A stretch of 64,000 nt of DNA, from contig JAQWZF010000003.1 of assembly GCA_029253585.1 (NCBI GenBank), positions 62,001 to 126,000 on the forward strand. The letters are read 5' to 3'. The position numbers and the translations under genes were made by a program. This DNA is from Gammaproteobacteria bacterium (GTDB taxonomy: Bacteria; Pseudomonadota; Gammaproteobacteria; Pseudomonadales; Pseudohongiellaceae). The notes under the pieces are model-generated. The model was not told the origin of the DNA and ran no database searches. It saw only the letters and a program-made list of their open reading frames with translations. Every line of letters starts with the position of its first letter. Position 1 is the stretch's first letter. This document shows, one piece after another, positions 38,083-49,056 of the stretch.

Positions 38083-39502
38083 TGCCGCTAATCGACATAT
38101 TATTCCTGAGATGCGGCGCATCAAAAAGCTGCATTTCGTTGGCATAGGTGGCGCTGGCATGTGCGGCGTGGCCGAGGTTTTGCTCAATCAGGGTTATAAA
38201 ATCAGCGGGTCTGACCTTAAGGAGTCGCCGAATACTATGCGGCTAGCATCAATGGGGGCGGAAATTTTTTTCGGCCACGATGCGAAAAATGTAGAGAATG
38301 CCGACGTGGTGGTTTATTCGAGTGCCATCGATGAGCGAAACCCGGAAATAAAGAAGGCAATCAAAGACTCGAGGCCGCTGATCGCGAGAGCGGAGATGTT
38401 GGCGGAGTTGATGCGCTATCGTCACTCCATCGCGATTGCTGGCACCCATGGCAAGACGACGACAACAAGCATCGTTGCCTCGGTATTGGCAGAAGCTGGC
38501 TTTGATCCAACTTTTGTTATTGGTGGCTTGCTGAATAGTGCGGGCACTAATGCGCGACTGGGAGAAAGCAGATACTTAGTGGCTGAGGCAGATGAGAGCG
38601 ATGCTTCCTTTATGCATCTGCAGCCAATGGTGGCGGTGGTCACCAACATAGAAGCGGATCACATGAGTACCTATGGGGGCGATTTCGAAAATCTGAAGAA
38701 ATACTTCGTCGATTTTCTACACAATCTTCCATTTTATGGCTTGGCCGTACTCTGTGTCGACGACCCGGTAGTGCGTAAAATATTGCCACGCATATCCAGA
38801 CCAAAAATTACTTACGGTTTTGCCGAAGATGCGGACTTCAGAATAACCAACCTGACACAGCAGCAGCACATTACCGAATTTGAGATCGTCCGAAAGGAAG
38901 CGAAAGACACGGTGAAGATCTCTCTCAACATGCCCGGTCGTCATAATGCCTTAAATGCGACCGCGGCGGTGGCAATAGCAACCGATGAGGGGATTCGCTC
39001 AGAGGATATCCAAAATGGCATTAAGAAATTTTCAGGAGTAGGTCGCCGTTTCGATGTGCAGGGAGAATTTGAGGTTGACGGAGGAACGGTCATGCTTATC
39101 GATGACTATGGCCACCACCCAACCGAGGTCGCCGCGACGCTGTGTGCTCTGCGTGAAGGCTGGCCTGACAATCGACTCGTTATGGTCTACCAGCCCCATC
39201 GTTATAGCCGCACCAAGGACTTATATGAGGACTTTGTGGAGGTGCTGGGGGAGGCTGACGTTCTACTTCTGCTTGAGGTGTATTCGGCAGGGGAGAAGAA
39301 AATCGCCAGCGCGGACTCTCGAAGCCTCTGTCGTAGTATCAGATTACGCGGAAAAGTCGATCCTGTGTACGTCAAAAAAGAGTCTGAGGTACATGGAATA
39401 TTGAGCGAGCTAACCCTCCCCGGAGACATCATTTTGACGCAGGGAGCCGGAAGTGTGGGTTCTTTAGCCAAACAATTGGCCAAAACCGGGTTTAAGGCTT
39501 AA
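38075..39502 (+). CDS. murC: UDP-MurNAc--L-alanine ligase MurC
   Basis: 475 residues from the ATG at 38075, with GGAG seven bases upstream; an ATG at 38111 beginning [16 protein letters not shown] is the conservative alternative. ATP-binding [39 protein letters not shown] and [12 protein letters not shown] are all present. It adds the first stem-peptide residue, L-alanine. It overlaps murG by 8 bases. Confidence 0.97.
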   Translation: MHSAANRHIIPEMRRIKKLHFVGIGGAGMCGVAEVLLNQGYKISGSDLKESPNTMRLASMGAEIFFGHDAKNVENADVVVYSSAIDERNPEIKKAIKDSRPLIARAEMLAELMRYRHSIAIAGTHGKTTTTSIVASVLAEAGFDPTFVIGGLLNSAGTNARLGESRYLVAEADESDASFMHLQPMVAVVTNIEADHMSTYGGDFENLKKYFVDFLHNLPFYGLAVLCVDDPVVRKILPRISRPKITYGFAEDADFRITNLTQQQHITEFEIVRKEAKDTVKISLNMPGRHNALNATAAVAIATDEGIRSEDIQNGIKKFSGVGRRFDVQGEFEVDGGTVMLIDDYGHHPTEVAATLCALREGWPDNRLVMVYQPHRYSRTKDLYEDFVEVLGEADVLLLLEVYSAGEKKIASADSRSLCRSIRLRGKVDPVYVKKESEVHGILSELTLPGDIILTQGAGSVGSLAKQLAKTGFKA

Positions 39503-39554
39503 TTAACTGATTTTTATAGAAGATTTTTGCATTTAACGGTCAAGAAATTGAGAA

Positions 39555-40493
39555 ATGAACACGATAAATAAAGAGAATATTAGCGCAAATTGTGGACACG
39601 TTTTGGTGCTGAAAGGCGGGACGTCACCAGAGCGTGAAATATCCCTGTTAAGCGGTGAGGCTGTCTATCAGGGGCTGCTGCGATTGGGCATAAATGCCAG
39701 TGTTCTGGATGTAGGCGATAGCGTTGTCGGAGACCTGCAAAATGTAAAGCCAGATTTGGTTTTTAACATGCTGCATGGGCAGGGCGGGGAAGACGGAACG
39801 ATGCAGGGGCTTCTTGAACTGCTCAAGATTCCCTACACAGGCAGTGGTGTGCTGGCGTCTGCACTTGCCATGGACAAGGCGAAAAGCAAGTTGATTTGGC
39901 AGCGATTGGGTTTGAACACTGCCGATTTTGAAATGCTAAGCGCGGAAACTGATTGGCAGCTGGTAATCGATAAATATGAGGTCGTCGTGGTAAAGCCAGT
40001 AAATGGTGGATCAAGCCTCGGCATAGCAATTGTGAAAGACGCAGCCGGTCTGCAGGAGCAATTTGAGCTGGCGAGTAAATTTGATTCAGAGGTAATGGCA
40101 GAGAAGTGTGTTGTCGGCAAAGAGTTTTCAGTAGGTGTGATAGATGAGCATCTGCTTCCGGCAGTTCAGCTGAGTACAAAGAGGGAGTTCTTCGATTTCG
40201 ATGCGAAGTACATCGATGAGGACACCGAGATAATTTGTCCAGCTCCGCTAAGTGATGATCAGCGGCTGGAACTTAACGAACTGGTAAGTGCTGCGTATAC
40301 AAGCCTTGACTGCAAGGGTTTGGCCAGAGTGGATGTAATGCAAGATAATGGCGGTGCTTTTTATCTGTTGGAAGTAAATACGATTCCTGGAATGACCGAT
40401 CACAGTTTTGTACCAATAGCGGCGAAGAAAACAGGAACGAGTTTCGACGAATTATTATTAACCGTGTTAGGGCTAAATCAGGCTGCGAGCTAA
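39555..40493 (+). CDS. ddl: D-alanine--D-alanine ligase Ddl
   Basis: 312 residues, DdlB-like length. ATP-grasp fold with VLKGGTSPEREISLLSG at the start, FNMLHGQGGEDGTMQGLLEL, VVVKPVNGGSSLGIAIV, and the C-terminal CKGLARVDVMQD and LLEVNTIPGMTDHSFVP with metal-binding residues. It makes the D-Ala-D-Ala dipeptide used by MurF. It lies between murC and ftsQ (3-base gap), as in E. coli. Confidence 0.97.
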   Translation: MNTINKENISANCGHVLVLKGGTSPEREISLLSGEAVYQGLLRLGINASVLDVGDSVVGDLQNVKPDLVFNMLHGQGGEDGTMQGLLELLKIPYTGSGVLASALAMDKAKSKLIWQRLGLNTADFEMLSAETDWQLVIDKYEVVVVKPVNGGSSLGIAIVKDAAGLQEQFELASKFDSEVMAEKCVVGKEFSVGVIDEHLLPAVQLSTKREFFDFDAKYIDEDTEIICPAPLSDDQRLELNELVSAAYTSLDCKGLARVDVMQDNGGAFYLLEVNTIPGMTDHSFVPIAAKKTGTSFDELLLTVLGLNQAAS

Positions 40494-40496
40494 ACA

Positions 40497-41312
40497 ATGG
40501 CAACTGTAAGTAGAGCAATTAGGACTGGAAGCGGCATTCATTCTACGCGCCGCAATTCTCTGTCGGGGAATCAGCCGCTCAAACCTAAGTCTTCTGGCAG
40601 GCGAGTACTGATTGTGTTGTCTGGCCTGGTGGTCTGTGCCGCTTTGCTGGTAGCTCAGAACAGGGCAACTATTTCTGGTTTCCTAAATCGACCGGTTAGC
40701 AAGGTTAAAATCGAGAACCAGTGGCAGAAAATCAGCGAGGCAGAGGTGGGTACTGTCTTGGCTCCGTTTATGGGAAATGGTTTCTTCGATTTCAATGTTG
40801 GGCAGGCAAAACAACAGCTAGAACTACATCCCTGGGTCTTGCAGGCATCGGTTAAACGGATTTGGCCGGACACTTTATCGCTACTCCTTACCGAGCAGGT
40901 AGCGATAGCCCGTTGGGGTGATCAGCAGTTGTTAAATCAGTACGGTGAAATATTTCAGCCAGATCGAGTCAATGAGTTGAGTTCTCTTCCTCTGCTAACG
41001 GGACCAGAAGAGAGCCAAGAGGCTGTCATGCTCCAGTACCAGAAACTCAATCAAGTCTTGTTTCCAGCGGGCCTACGGCTGTCTGGATTAAGTCTGAGCA
41101 AACGCGGTAGTTGGGAGTATGTGCTCAACGAAAATATGAAAGTTGCAGCTGGCAGGGAAGACGCATTCGAGAAGACGCAACGCTTCGTGGATTTTTACAA
41201 GGGTCAGCCCTCAGAGCAGTCTTCTCAATTCCTCTCAATTGATTTGAGATACGGAAATGGCATAGCGGTTAAAGATATTGAGTCAGATTTTACTGGAGTG
41301 GCAATTCTGTGA
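40497..41312 (+). CDS. ftsQ: Cell division protein FtsQ
   Basis: 271 residues. A basic cytoplasmic tail, one membrane segment (about 36-53), a POTRA domain (about 59-130: VSKVKIENQWQKISEAEV, FFDFNVGQAKQQLELHPWV, RIWPDTLSLLLTEQVAIARW) and a C-terminal beta domain (LNQYGEIFQPD, LPLLTGPE). FtsQ recruits FtsL and FtsB to the divisome. It is 3 bases after ddl. Confidence 0.94.
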   Translation: MATVSRAIRTGSGIHSTRRNSLSGNQPLKPKSSGRRVLIVLSGLVVCAALLVAQNRATISGFLNRPVSKVKIENQWQKISEAEVGTVLAPFMGNGFFDFNVGQAKQQLELHPWVLQASVKRIWPDTLSLLLTEQVAIARWGDQQLLNQYGEIFQPDRVNELSSLPLLTGPEESQEAVMLQYQKLNQVLFPAGLRLSGLSLSKRGSWEYVLNENMKVAAGREDAFEKTQRFVDFYKGQPSEQSSQFLSIDLRYGNGIAVKDIESDFTGVAIL

Positions 41313-41372
41313 GTCAGTTCCACCAAACAATGCACATTTCTTTCGACGATACTTGCCTGGAGGATTCGAGCA

Positions 41373-42608
41373 ATGAATGAATCAGCAGGCGGGAATATGA
41401 TTGTCGGACTAGATATAGGTACCTCCAAGGTTGTAGCTATAGTCGGAGATATTAACTCTGACGGCGGTCTGGATATTGTTGGTATTGGTAGCCATCGCTC
41501 GCGCGGTCTTAAGAAGGGGACTGTGGTCAATATCGAATCGACTGTCGAGTCTATTCAGCGCGCGATCGAGGAGGCCGAACTCATGGCTGGTTGTCAGATA
41601 CATTCAGTCTATGCCGGCATCGCGGGTAGTCATATCCGAAGCATGAATTCTCATGGAATCGTAGCGATTCGAGACGGTGAAGTTATGCGGGCGGATATCG
41701 AAAGAGTGATCGATGCCGCGCAAGCCGTAGCGATTCCTGCTGATCAAAAAGTTCTTCATATTCTGCCGCAAGAATACATTATCGATTCGCAAGAAGGTGT
41801 TAAAGAACCCCTGGGTATGTCGGGCGTTCGTCTCGAGGCCAAAGTGCATCTCGTTACCTGTGCGATAAACGCCGTGCAGAATATTGAGAAGTGTATTCGT
41901 CGCTGTGGCTTGGAGACAGATGAGATTATCTTGGAGCAGCTAGCTTCAGCCTACAGCGTTCTTACTGAAGATGAGAAAGAACTAGGTGTTTGTCTGGTTG
42001 ATATCGGTGGGGGAACAACGGATATCGCGATTTTCACCGAAGGAGCTATTCGTCATACGGGCGTAATTCCAATCGCGGGTGATCAGGTAACCAATGACAT
42101 CGCTATGGCGCTGCGAACACCTACAGAAAATGCTGATGAAATAAAGATCAAATATGCCTGTGCGCTCACTCAGCTAGCTAGTGCCGATGAGACCTTAAAA
42201 GTCCCTAGTGTCGGAGATCGCGCCCCACGGGAGCTTTCAAGACAGGCGTTGGCCGAAGTTGTCGAACCGCGTTACGACGAATTGTTTACCCTGGTGCAGG
42301 CAGAATTGCGGCGAAGTGGGTTCGAAAATCTTCTCGCCGCGGGCATAGTGCTCACGGGTGGCACTAGCAAAATGGAAGGTGTCGTAGATTTGGCAGAGGA
42401 AATATTTCATGCGCCTGTTCGTATAGGAGCGCCTCACAATGTTAACGGTTTAGCCGATATTGTAAGAAACCCGATTTATTCTACTGGGGTTGGGTTATTG
42501 CTGTATGGCTTGAAGCAGTATCAAGAACGAGGTGGTATCGAACCTAAGCGCGAGCCGCAGATTCAAATCGTGGACCGGGTAAAAAACTGGTTCCAGGGAA
42601 AATTTTAA
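41373..42608 (+). CDS. ftsA: Cell division protein FtsA
   Basis: 411 residues with strong GGAGGA site 8 bases upstream. Actin-like fold: phosphate-1 loop MIVGLDIGTSKVVAIVG, SHUTTLE-type 1C domain (IRSMNSHGIVAIRD), phosphate-2 VDIGGGTTDIAIF and adenosine motif GIVLTGGTSKMEGV. The C-terminal IQIVDRVKNWFQGKF is the amphipathic helix that tethers FtsZ to the membrane. Standard ftsQ-ftsA-ftsZ order. Confidence 0.98.
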   Translation: MNESAGGNMIVGLDIGTSKVVAIVGDINSDGGLDIVGIGSHRSRGLKKGTVVNIESTVESIQRAIEEAELMAGCQIHSVYAGIAGSHIRSMNSHGIVAIRDGEVMRADIERVIDAAQAVAIPADQKVLHILPQEYIIDSQEGVKEPLGMSGVRLEAKVHLVTCAINAVQNIEKCIRRCGLETDEIILEQLASAYSVLTEDEKELGVCLVDIGGGTTDIAIFTEGAIRHTGVIPIAGDQVTNDIAMALRTPTENADEIKIKYACALTQLASADETLKVPSVGDRAPRELSRQALAEVVEPRYDELFTLVQAELRRSGFENLLAAGIVLTGGTSKMEGVVDLAEEIFHAPVRIGAPHNVNGLADIVRNPIYSTGVGLLLYGLKQYQERGGIEPKREPQIQIVDRVKNWFQGKF

Positions 42609-42666
42609 TTTTAATCTAAACAGTCAATAACAAATACAGTAAAAGAATCATTAATGAGGGGGCTAT

Positions 42667-43812
42667 ATGTTTGAATTAGTCGAGAACGTTGCGCAGAGCG
42701 CTGAAATCAAAGTTGTCGGTGTTGGCGGTGGCGGCGGAAATGCAGTGCACCATATGATCAATAACCAGGTAGAAGGCGTGGAGTTCATTTGTGCAAACAC
42801 TGATGCTCAGGCGTTAAATAACCTCAAAGCCAAGACTATATTGCAGATGGGCAGCAATATCACAAAGGGTCTTGGTGCGGGTGCTAACCCCGAAATCGGC
42901 AGACAGGCGGCGTTGGAAGACAGAGACGAGATCGCCGAGATCCTGTCTGGAGCCGACATGGTGTTTATTACCGCCGGCATGGGTGGAGGCACAGGAACGG
43001 GTGCCGCTCCTATCGTCGCTGAAGTCGCCAGGGAAATGGGTATTCTAACAGTAGCGATAGTTACTCGACCTTTCCCCTTCGAAGGAAAGAAGCGCTCAAA
43101 GGTCGCTGAAGAGGGCATTCGTCTGCTGACTGAGCAGGTCGACTCATTAATTACTATTCCTAATGAGAAGCTGCTCGATGTGTTGGGCAAGGAAGCCTCT
43201 TTGCTCGACGCGTTCAAAGCGGCAAACGATGTGCTGTTGGGTGCCGTAAAGGGCATAGCAGATCTAATTATGAATCCAGGTATGATTAACGTCGATTTCG
43301 CCGATGTGAAGACAGTGATGTCTGAGATGGGCATGGCCATGATGGGTACCGGAGCGGCAGTCGGTGCCGACCGAGCTCGAGAGGCTGCAGAGGGGGCGAT
43401 TCGAAGCCCGCTCTTGGAAGATGTGAACTTGCAGGGTGCGCGCGGTATTTTGGTGAATATTACCGCCGGCGAGAATTTGTCTCTTGGTGAGTTCTCAGAA
43501 GTAGGTGACACCATTGAGGAGTTTGCATCGGATGATGCCACTGTGGTTGTGGGTACCGTGATCGATCCTAGCCTAAAGGACGAGATGCGAGTTACTGTTG
43601 TAGCAACTGGTTTGGGCGATCTGCATGCCCGGCCCACTAAAGTTGTGGACAACACGGATAGAGAAATCACTACGGACTACCGCCAGCTAGATAGGCCTGC
43701 GGTAATGCGTAACCTTCAGGGTTCGGGGCGCGCAGCTGCCGCGGTAGTCGGCTCAGATACCGATATAGACTATCTCGATATCCCTGCATTTTTAAGGAAG
43801 CAGGCGGACTAG
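42667..43812 (+). CDS. ftsZ: Cell division GTPase FtsZ
   Basis: 381 residues, tubulin-like. Nucleotide loop IKVVGVGGGGGNAVHHM, tubulin signature GGGTGTG at 106-112, synergy region with NVDFADVKTVMSEMG, then a variable linker. The C-terminal peptide DYLDIPAFLRKQAD (368-381) is the conserved tail that binds FtsA and other partners. A GGGG ribosome site lies just upstream. It forms the Z-ring. Confidence 0.99.
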   Translation: MFELVENVAQSAEIKVVGVGGGGGNAVHHMINNQVEGVEFICANTDAQALNNLKAKTILQMGSNITKGLGAGANPEIGRQAALEDRDEIAEILSGADMVFITAGMGGGTGTGAAPIVAEVAREMGILTVAIVTRPFPFEGKKRSKVAEEGIRLLTEQVDSLITIPNEKLLDVLGKEASLLDAFKAANDVLLGAVKGIADLIMNPGMINVDFADVKTVMSEMGMAMMGTGAAVGADRAREAAEGAIRSPLLEDVNLQGARGILVNITAGENLSLGEFSEVGDTIEEFASDDATVVVGTVIDPSLKDEMRVTVVATGLGDLHARPTKVVDNTDREITTDYRQLDRPAVMRNLQGSGRAAAAVVGSDTDIDYLDIPAFLRKQAD

Positions 43813-44150
43813 GTGTTGCGGAATATCGGGATAGGATTCCTGCACGATATTCCTTAACATGAAGGGTTTTAGAACAGCTTTATAGGGGCTTTGGATGGCT
43901 CGTTTCATGGTTTTCCCTTATTGGGTTATTCCCTGAATTTTGCTACCATCTCACAGCTTCGTTAAAGGTCGTCATTGTGAGCTGGATTTCCGCAGTTTCG
44001 GGCTGGTATTACCAGTCAGTAGAGAGGGCGGGTTTGTATTTTAAGATACGCCTTAAGTGCCCAGAATCGCAATGTAGCATGACACCGCATAACTAGTGCT
44101 TGATAGAATTTCATGTTTATTCCGACTAATACCACGCGAAGCGAAGACTT
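43813..44150 (+). promoter_or_regulatory. ftsZ-lpxC intergenic region with stem-loop
   Basis: 338 bases with no gene on either strand that I can support. Directly after the ftsZ stop, GGAATATCG (43820-43828) and CGATATTCC (43845-43853) form a 9-bp stem with a 16-base loop; no T-run follows. The remainder probably holds the lpxC promoter, but I cannot identify hexamers with confidence. Confidence 0.5.
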
Positions 44151-45062
44151 ATGCTGAGACAAAGAACCCTGAAGAACGTAATTCGAGCCACGGGTGTTGG
44201 CTTGCATACCGGCGAAAAAGTGTACCTGACACTCAGGCCCGCCCCGGTAAACAGCGGCATCATCTTTACTCGTGTCGATTTGGATACACCGGTTCAGATT
44301 GCAGCCAGGGCTTCAAACGTCGGAGACACTACGCTCTCCACCTGCTTAGTGAAGGATGACGTCAGAATATCTACTATTGAGCATCTGATGTCTGCGCTTT
44401 CAGGGCTGGGCATAGACAATGCTTTTATCGATGTAAGTGCGCCAGAAGTGCCGATCATGGATGGCAGTGCAGGCCCCTTCGTTTTCCTCATCCAATCAGC
44501 AGGTATTGAAGAGCAGTCAGAACTAAAGCGCTTCATCAAGATCAAGAAACCACTGCGACTGGAACATGGCGACAAAGCCGTGAGCCTCGAGCCATTTGAT
44601 GGTTTCAAGGTCAGCTACACGTTGCACTACGACCATCCCGTTTATAAGAAGCATACGAAGAGTGCTACCATCGACTTCTCAAGCACCTCTTTCGTTAAAG
44701 AAGTCTCTCGAGCGAGAACCTTCGGTTTCATGCACGAGTTTGAGGAGTTACGTAATAGAAATCTAGCTCTGGGCGCGAGCATGGATAACGCCATCGCCGT
44801 GGGTGACTATAAGGTGTTAAACGAAGATGGATTGCGTTACGAAGATGAGTTTGTGAAGCACAAGATCCTTGATTCTATTGGAGATTTATACCTTCTAGGT
44901 AACAGCCTCATAGGCGAGTTCAAGGGATATAAATCTGGACATGCTTTAAATAATGCTTTATTAAGAATGCTTGAAGTTAATGAAGATGCTTGGGAAATAG
45001 TCAGTTTCGATAAAGAGACTAATGTGCCTATTTCCTACATGAAACCAGTGTTGGCAGCCTAA
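44151..45062 (+). CDS. lpxC: UDP-3-O-acyl-N-acetylglucosamine deacetylase LpxC
   Basis: 303 residues. Zinc ligands His78 (TIEHLMSAL), His237 and Asp241 ([10 protein letters not shown]) match the family numbering, and MDGSAGPF with the [10 protein letters not shown] opening are present. LpxC carries out the committed step of lipid A synthesis. It follows ftsZ as in most gammaproteobacteria; in E. coli its level is set by FtsH proteolysis of the C-terminal tail, which here ends YMKPVLAA. Confidence 0.98.
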   Translation: MLRQRTLKNVIRATGVGLHTGEKVYLTLRPAPVNSGIIFTRVDLDTPVQIAARASNVGDTTLSTCLVKDDVRISTIEHLMSALSGLGIDNAFIDVSAPEVPIMDGSAGPFVFLIQSAGIEEQSELKRFIKIKKPLRLEHGDKAVSLEPFDGFKVSYTLHYDHPVYKKHTKSATIDFSSTSFVKEVSRARTFGFMHEFEELRNRNLALGASMDNAIAVGDYKVLNEDGLRYEDEFVKHKILDSIGDLYLLGNSLIGEFKGYKSGHALNNALLRMLEVNEDAWEIVSFDKETNVPISYMKPVLAA

Positions 45063-45189
45063 GTCTGGCGTGCTATTCTAACTATCTGATTTTAATAATA
45101 ATTAATCAGGAATAAATAATAGTTGGGCGTTGAAGTTTCTTGATTAGCCCCATTGTACTAACAGGCTTGCTGAGAATTCCGCTTAAACA

Positions 45190-46119
45190 ATGAAAGTAAT
45201 TCTAGTCGACCAGCGTCATGGTCACACTAAAACTATCGTCCTCAAAGGCTGGCTGAAAGGCCTCCTGTCCCTGTGCCTGCTTGGAGCACCCGTTGCTCTG
45301 GGCTATTTCGGCTATGAACTCGCTGTCACTGGCAACAAGGGCGTCTTCAGTGAAGAGTCTGCGCAGAACTGGGAGCGCCAGATTCGAATCCAAACTGAAC
45401 AAATTTCCGAGATAAAACAAGAGTCTGAACAACAGATCGAGGCCCTTACTATTCGATTGGCTCTGATGCAGGCGCGATTAGTGCGCTTGGACGCAGTGGG
45501 CGAACGCATTACCACTATAGCCAAACTCGACAACGGTGAGTTTGACTTTAGCGATCCGATTACCCTAGGTGGCCCGTCAACGGGTGTTGGTGAGTCTTAT
45601 TCCGCCGCTGGCTTCATGGATGCGGTATACCAACTGGAGCGCCAACTCGAAGATCGCCAACAGCAGTTAGAAATCTTAGAAGGCTTGATGACCGATCGTA
45701 AGATTCAGTCCGATGTCTTCATTGCCGGTCGGCCCGTTGATAAGGGTTGGATAGCATCTCGTTTCGGCCAGCGTCTAGATCCGATTACTGGCCGTCTGGC
45801 GTTTCATGGCGGAATCGACTTCACCACTGGAAAATCAGGCGCCGATATCAATACTGTAGCGGCTGGTGTAGTAACCTGGTCCGGCCCTCGCTCGGGCTAC
45901 GGCCTAATGGTCGAAGTGAATCACGGTAATGGTTTTACCACACGCTACGCTCACTCTGAGAAGCTGTTAGTGGATGTTGGCGACATCGTAATGAAGGGAC
46001 AGAATATTGCGCTAGTTGGTTCAACTGGTCGTTCTACGGGCCCTCATGTTCATTTTGAGGTCTACAAAAACGGAAGAGTCGTCGATCCTGCCGCCTACAT
46101 ACACCGCACAGCTAGATAA
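45190..46119 (+). CDS. M23-family murein endopeptidase with N-terminal membrane anchor
   Basis: 309 residues. An N-terminal hydrophobic segment (about 21-42) is followed by a coiled coil (about 58-105, and 145-170) and a C-terminal LytM domain. Zinc and catalytic residues are His206 and Asp210 (HGGIDF) and His286/His288 (GPHVHFE). This places it among active peptidoglycan endopeptidases rather than EnvC-type activators that lose these residues. Its place between lpxC and secA is common in pseudomonad relatives. Its exact physiological role is not known from sequence. Confidence 0.9.
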   Translation: MKVILVDQRHGHTKTIVLKGWLKGLLSLCLLGAPVALGYFGYELAVTGNKGVFSEESAQNWERQIRIQTEQISEIKQESEQQIEALTIRLALMQARLVRLDAVGERITTIAKLDNGEFDFSDPITLGGPSTGVGESYSAAGFMDAVYQLERQLEDRQQQLEILEGLMTDRKIQSDVFIAGRPVDKGWIASRFGQRLDPITGRLAFHGGIDFTTGKSGADINTVAAGVVTWSGPRSGYGLMVEVNHGNGFTTRYAHSEKLLVDVGDIVMKGQNIALVGSTGRSTGPHVHFEVYKNGRVVDPAAYIHRTAR

Positions 46120-46227
46120 TCACCGCCTTTTCTAAAACTAATCTTATTGGCCTGCAGAGCCTGCGCACTTGGAGCGTTAGGGATTTTGGGGCTAGCGTAC
46201 TGAATCTCTATTAATTGACAAAACACT

Positions 46228-48996
46228 ATGAGCATATTTAACAAAATATTTGGCAGTAGTAACTCGCGTAAGATAAAGAAGTTGCAGAAGGTCGTTGATC
46301 GCATCAATGGACTCGAGCCCTCTTTAGAGGCGCTTTCCGACGAAGAGCTAAAAGCTAAAACAGAAGAATTCAAGCAGCGTTTCGATTCTGGCGAGTCGAT
46401 GGAAACACTGTTGCCTGAAGCTTTCGCAGTTGTTCGCGAAGCCGGCAAGCGTACTTTGCAGATGCGTCATTTTGACGTGCAGATGATCGGCGGAATTGTG
46501 CTGCATGAGGGCAGCATCTCAGAGATGAGAACGGGTGAGGGTAAGACACTTATGGCTACGCTGCCTGCCTATCTAAACGGATTGACGGGAAAAGGCGTTC
46601 ACCTGGTTACGGTGAACGAATACCTGGCGGAGCGCGATGCGAACTGGATGCGTCCCCTCTATGAATTTCTTGGTCTTAGTGTCGGTATTATCGGTTCAGG
46701 TCAATCACCGGAGCTTAAGAAAGCAGCCTACAATTGTTCTATAACTTATGGCACGAACAATGAATTCGGTTTCGACTATCTTCGTGACAATATGGCGTTT
46801 CGTCTCGACGACAAGATGCAAAGAGAGCTTAATTTTGCCATTGTCGATGAGGTGGATTCGATTCTAATCGATGAAGCGAGAACTCCACTGATTATCTCCG
46901 GTGCGGCGGAAGACAGTTCGAAACTCTATACAGCGATAAATCAGCTCGTGCCTAAGCTAGAAAAAGGTATCAAAGCTGAGAAGTCCAAGATGGAGATGAT
47001 GGATAAGAGCTTTGTGCCTGAAGAATCTGGCCACTTCACGGTAGACGAGAAGAGTCGTCAAGTAGAACTTACCGAATCGGGTCACGAGTTTGTTGAAGAA
47101 ATCCTAATCTCAAAGAAGCTTCTCGAAGAAGGCGAGTCTCTCTACTCTGCCACGAATCTGTCTCTGCTCCATCATGTCCATGCAGCCTTGAAGGCGCATC
47201 ATCTATTTAAGAAAGATATAGAATACATAGTACAGAACAAGCATATCGTGTTGATCGACGAACACACGGGTAGAACGATGGAAGGTCGACGTCTTTCTGA
47301 AGGCCTGCACCAGGCACTGGAAGCGAAAGAAGGTTTAGAGATTCAGAGCGAGAGTCAGACTCTGGCTTCGACTACCTTTCAGAACTACTTTCGTCTATAC
47401 AATAACCTGTCTGGAATGACTGGCACAGCGGACACCGAGGCATTTGAATTTTCCCAGATCTATGGGCTCGATGTGGTGGTGATTCCTACAAATATGCCAA
47501 TGATCCGTGTAGATGCGAATGATCTCATCTATCTCTCCATGGATGAGAAGCTTGAGGCGATCGTGCGTGACATCACCGAGATGAGCGCCAAGGGCGCCCC
47601 CGTTCTGGTAGGTACTGCCTCGATCGACACGTCAGAAACTTTGTCGAAGTTCTTGAATAAAGAAAAGATTAAGCACGAAGTACTTAACGCAAAATTCCAC
47701 GAGCGCGAGGCACAGATAATAGCCGAGGCAGGCAGGCCTGGAGTGGTGACGATCGCCACAAATATGGCCGGTCGTGGTACGGATATCGTGCTCGGAGGCA
47801 AATGGGAATCAGAAGTTGCCGAACTGAAGAACCCTACACAGGAACAGATTGCAAAGATAAAGGCCGACTGGCAGCTGCGTCATGATCAAGTTATTGCTGC
47901 AGGTGGATTGCATATCGTCGGCACCGAGCGTCACGAATCCAGACGTATCGACAATCAGTTACGTGGCCGTTCCGGAAGACAGGGTGACCCTGGCTATTCC
48001 AGGTTCTATCTGTCTATGGAAGATAATTTATTGCGTATATTTGCTACCGATGGCGTGAAGAATTTCATGCGCCGTCTGGGTATGGAAAGAGGCGAAGCCA
48101 TAGAGCATGGCATGGTGACAAAACAGATAGAGAAGGCGCAGCGAAAAGTCGAGGGCAGGAATTTCGATATTCGCAAACAGTTGTTGGAGTATGACAACGT
48201 GGCCAACGATCAGCGCACGATTATCTATCGACAGCGCAATGAACTCATGGCCAGCGATGATATCTCCGAACTGATAAAAGAGATGCGCACTGAGGTGGTT
48301 GGCCAGATTGTCGATGATTACATACCACCGCAGAGTATTCCCGAACAGTGGGATGTAGAAGGGCTGCAACAGGCGATCGATACCGAATTCGCCACAGAGC
48401 AGAATATCCAGCAATGGCTTGATGAGGATGATCAGCTCTATGAAGAGCAATTGAAGCTGAAGATTGATGAGATACTGGCAGCGGATTATGCGAACAAGGG
48501 TGCGGCGGTTGGCGATAAGATGCGCGCTTTCGAGAAGCAAATTACTCTGCAGATCCTAGATGGTCTGTGGAAGGATCACCTGGCAACCATGGATCATTTA
48601 CGCCAAGGTATTTTCTTGCGCAGCTATGGCGGCAAGAACCCCAGACAGGAATACAAGCGGGAAGCCTTTGCACTGTTTCAGGATTTGATGACGAATTTGC
48701 AGCAGGAAGTTGTGAAGGTATTGAGCCACGTTAAGATTCGTCAGGAAGATGAGGTTGATGCTATCGAGCGACAGCGAGAGCAGGAACGTGCCAAGGAGCG
48801 AGTAAACTTCCAGCATCAGGCTGTGTCTGCACTCGCGGATCAAGCGCCGGCGGAAGCACCCGCAGCCGGACAAGGTCAGGAGGAAGGTGAGAAGGTTGCT
48901 CCCTTTGTTCGAGAAGTGGCGAAGGTAGGGCGAAACGCTCCCTGCCCCTGTGGCTCAGGCAAGAAATATAAAGTCTGTCACGGCAAGATCGGTTAG
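46228..48996 (+). CDS. secA: Protein translocase ATPase SecA
   Basis: 922 residues. Two-helicase motor with [17 protein letters not shown] (Walker A), the [20 protein letters not shown] motif, [17 protein letters not shown] and the [13 protein letters not shown] segment, then the helical wing and scaffold domains. The C-terminal zinc-binding tail has C906, C908, C917 and H918, which contacts SecB. It drives preprotein export through SecYEG. A short GCGCC/GGCGC hairpin follows the stop. Confidence 0.98.
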   Translation: MSIFNKIFGSSNSRKIKKLQKVVDRINGLEPSLEALSDEELKAKTEEFKQRFDSGESMETLLPEAFAVVREAGKRTLQMRHFDVQMIGGIVLHEGSISEMRTGEGKTLMATLPAYLNGLTGKGVHLVTVNEYLAERDANWMRPLYEFLGLSVGIIGSGQSPELKKAAYNCSITYGTNNEFGFDYLRDNMAFRLDDKMQRELNFAIVDEVDSILIDEARTPLIISGAAEDSSKLYTAINQLVPKLEKGIKAEKSKMEMMDKSFVPEESGHFTVDEKSRQVELTESGHEFVEEILISKKLLEEGESLYSATNLSLLHHVHAALKAHHLFKKDIEYIVQNKHIVLIDEHTGRTMEGRRLSEGLHQALEAKEGLEIQSESQTLASTTFQNYFRLYNNLSGMTGTADTEAFEFSQIYGLDVVVIPTNMPMIRVDANDLIYLSMDEKLEAIVRDITEMSAKGAPVLVGTASIDTSETLSKFLNKEKIKHEVLNAKFHEREAQIIAEAGRPGVVTIATNMAGRGTDIVLGGKWESEVAELKNPTQEQIAKIKADWQLRHDQVIAAGGLHIVGTERHESRRIDNQLRGRSGRQGDPGYSRFYLSMEDNLLRIFATDGVKNFMRRLGMERGEAIEHGMVTKQIEKAQRKVEGRNFDIRKQLLEYDNVANDQRTIIYRQRNELMASDDISELIKEMRTEVVGQIVDDYIPPQSIPEQWDVEGLQQAIDTEFATEQNIQQWLDEDDQLYEEQLKLKIDEILAADYANKGAAVGDKMRAFEKQITLQILDGLWKDHLATMDHLRQGIFLRSYGGKNPRQEYKREAFALFQDLMTNLQQEVVKVLSHVKIRQEDEVDAIERQREQERAKERVNFQHQAVSALADQAPAEAPAAGQGQEEGEKVAPFVREVAKVGRNAPCPCGSGKKYKVCHGKIG

Positions 48997-49056
48997 CGCC
49001 CTATAGGCGCGAGCAACTAAAAGACAGGAAAGGCGCAAGATAGAAGGGATAAGAAG

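Noticed and set aside
42807..43670. 287-codon open frame on the minus strand
   Set aside because: It lies wholly antisense to ftsZ, its product is Ser/Pro/Thr-rich without family features, and ftsZ is certain.
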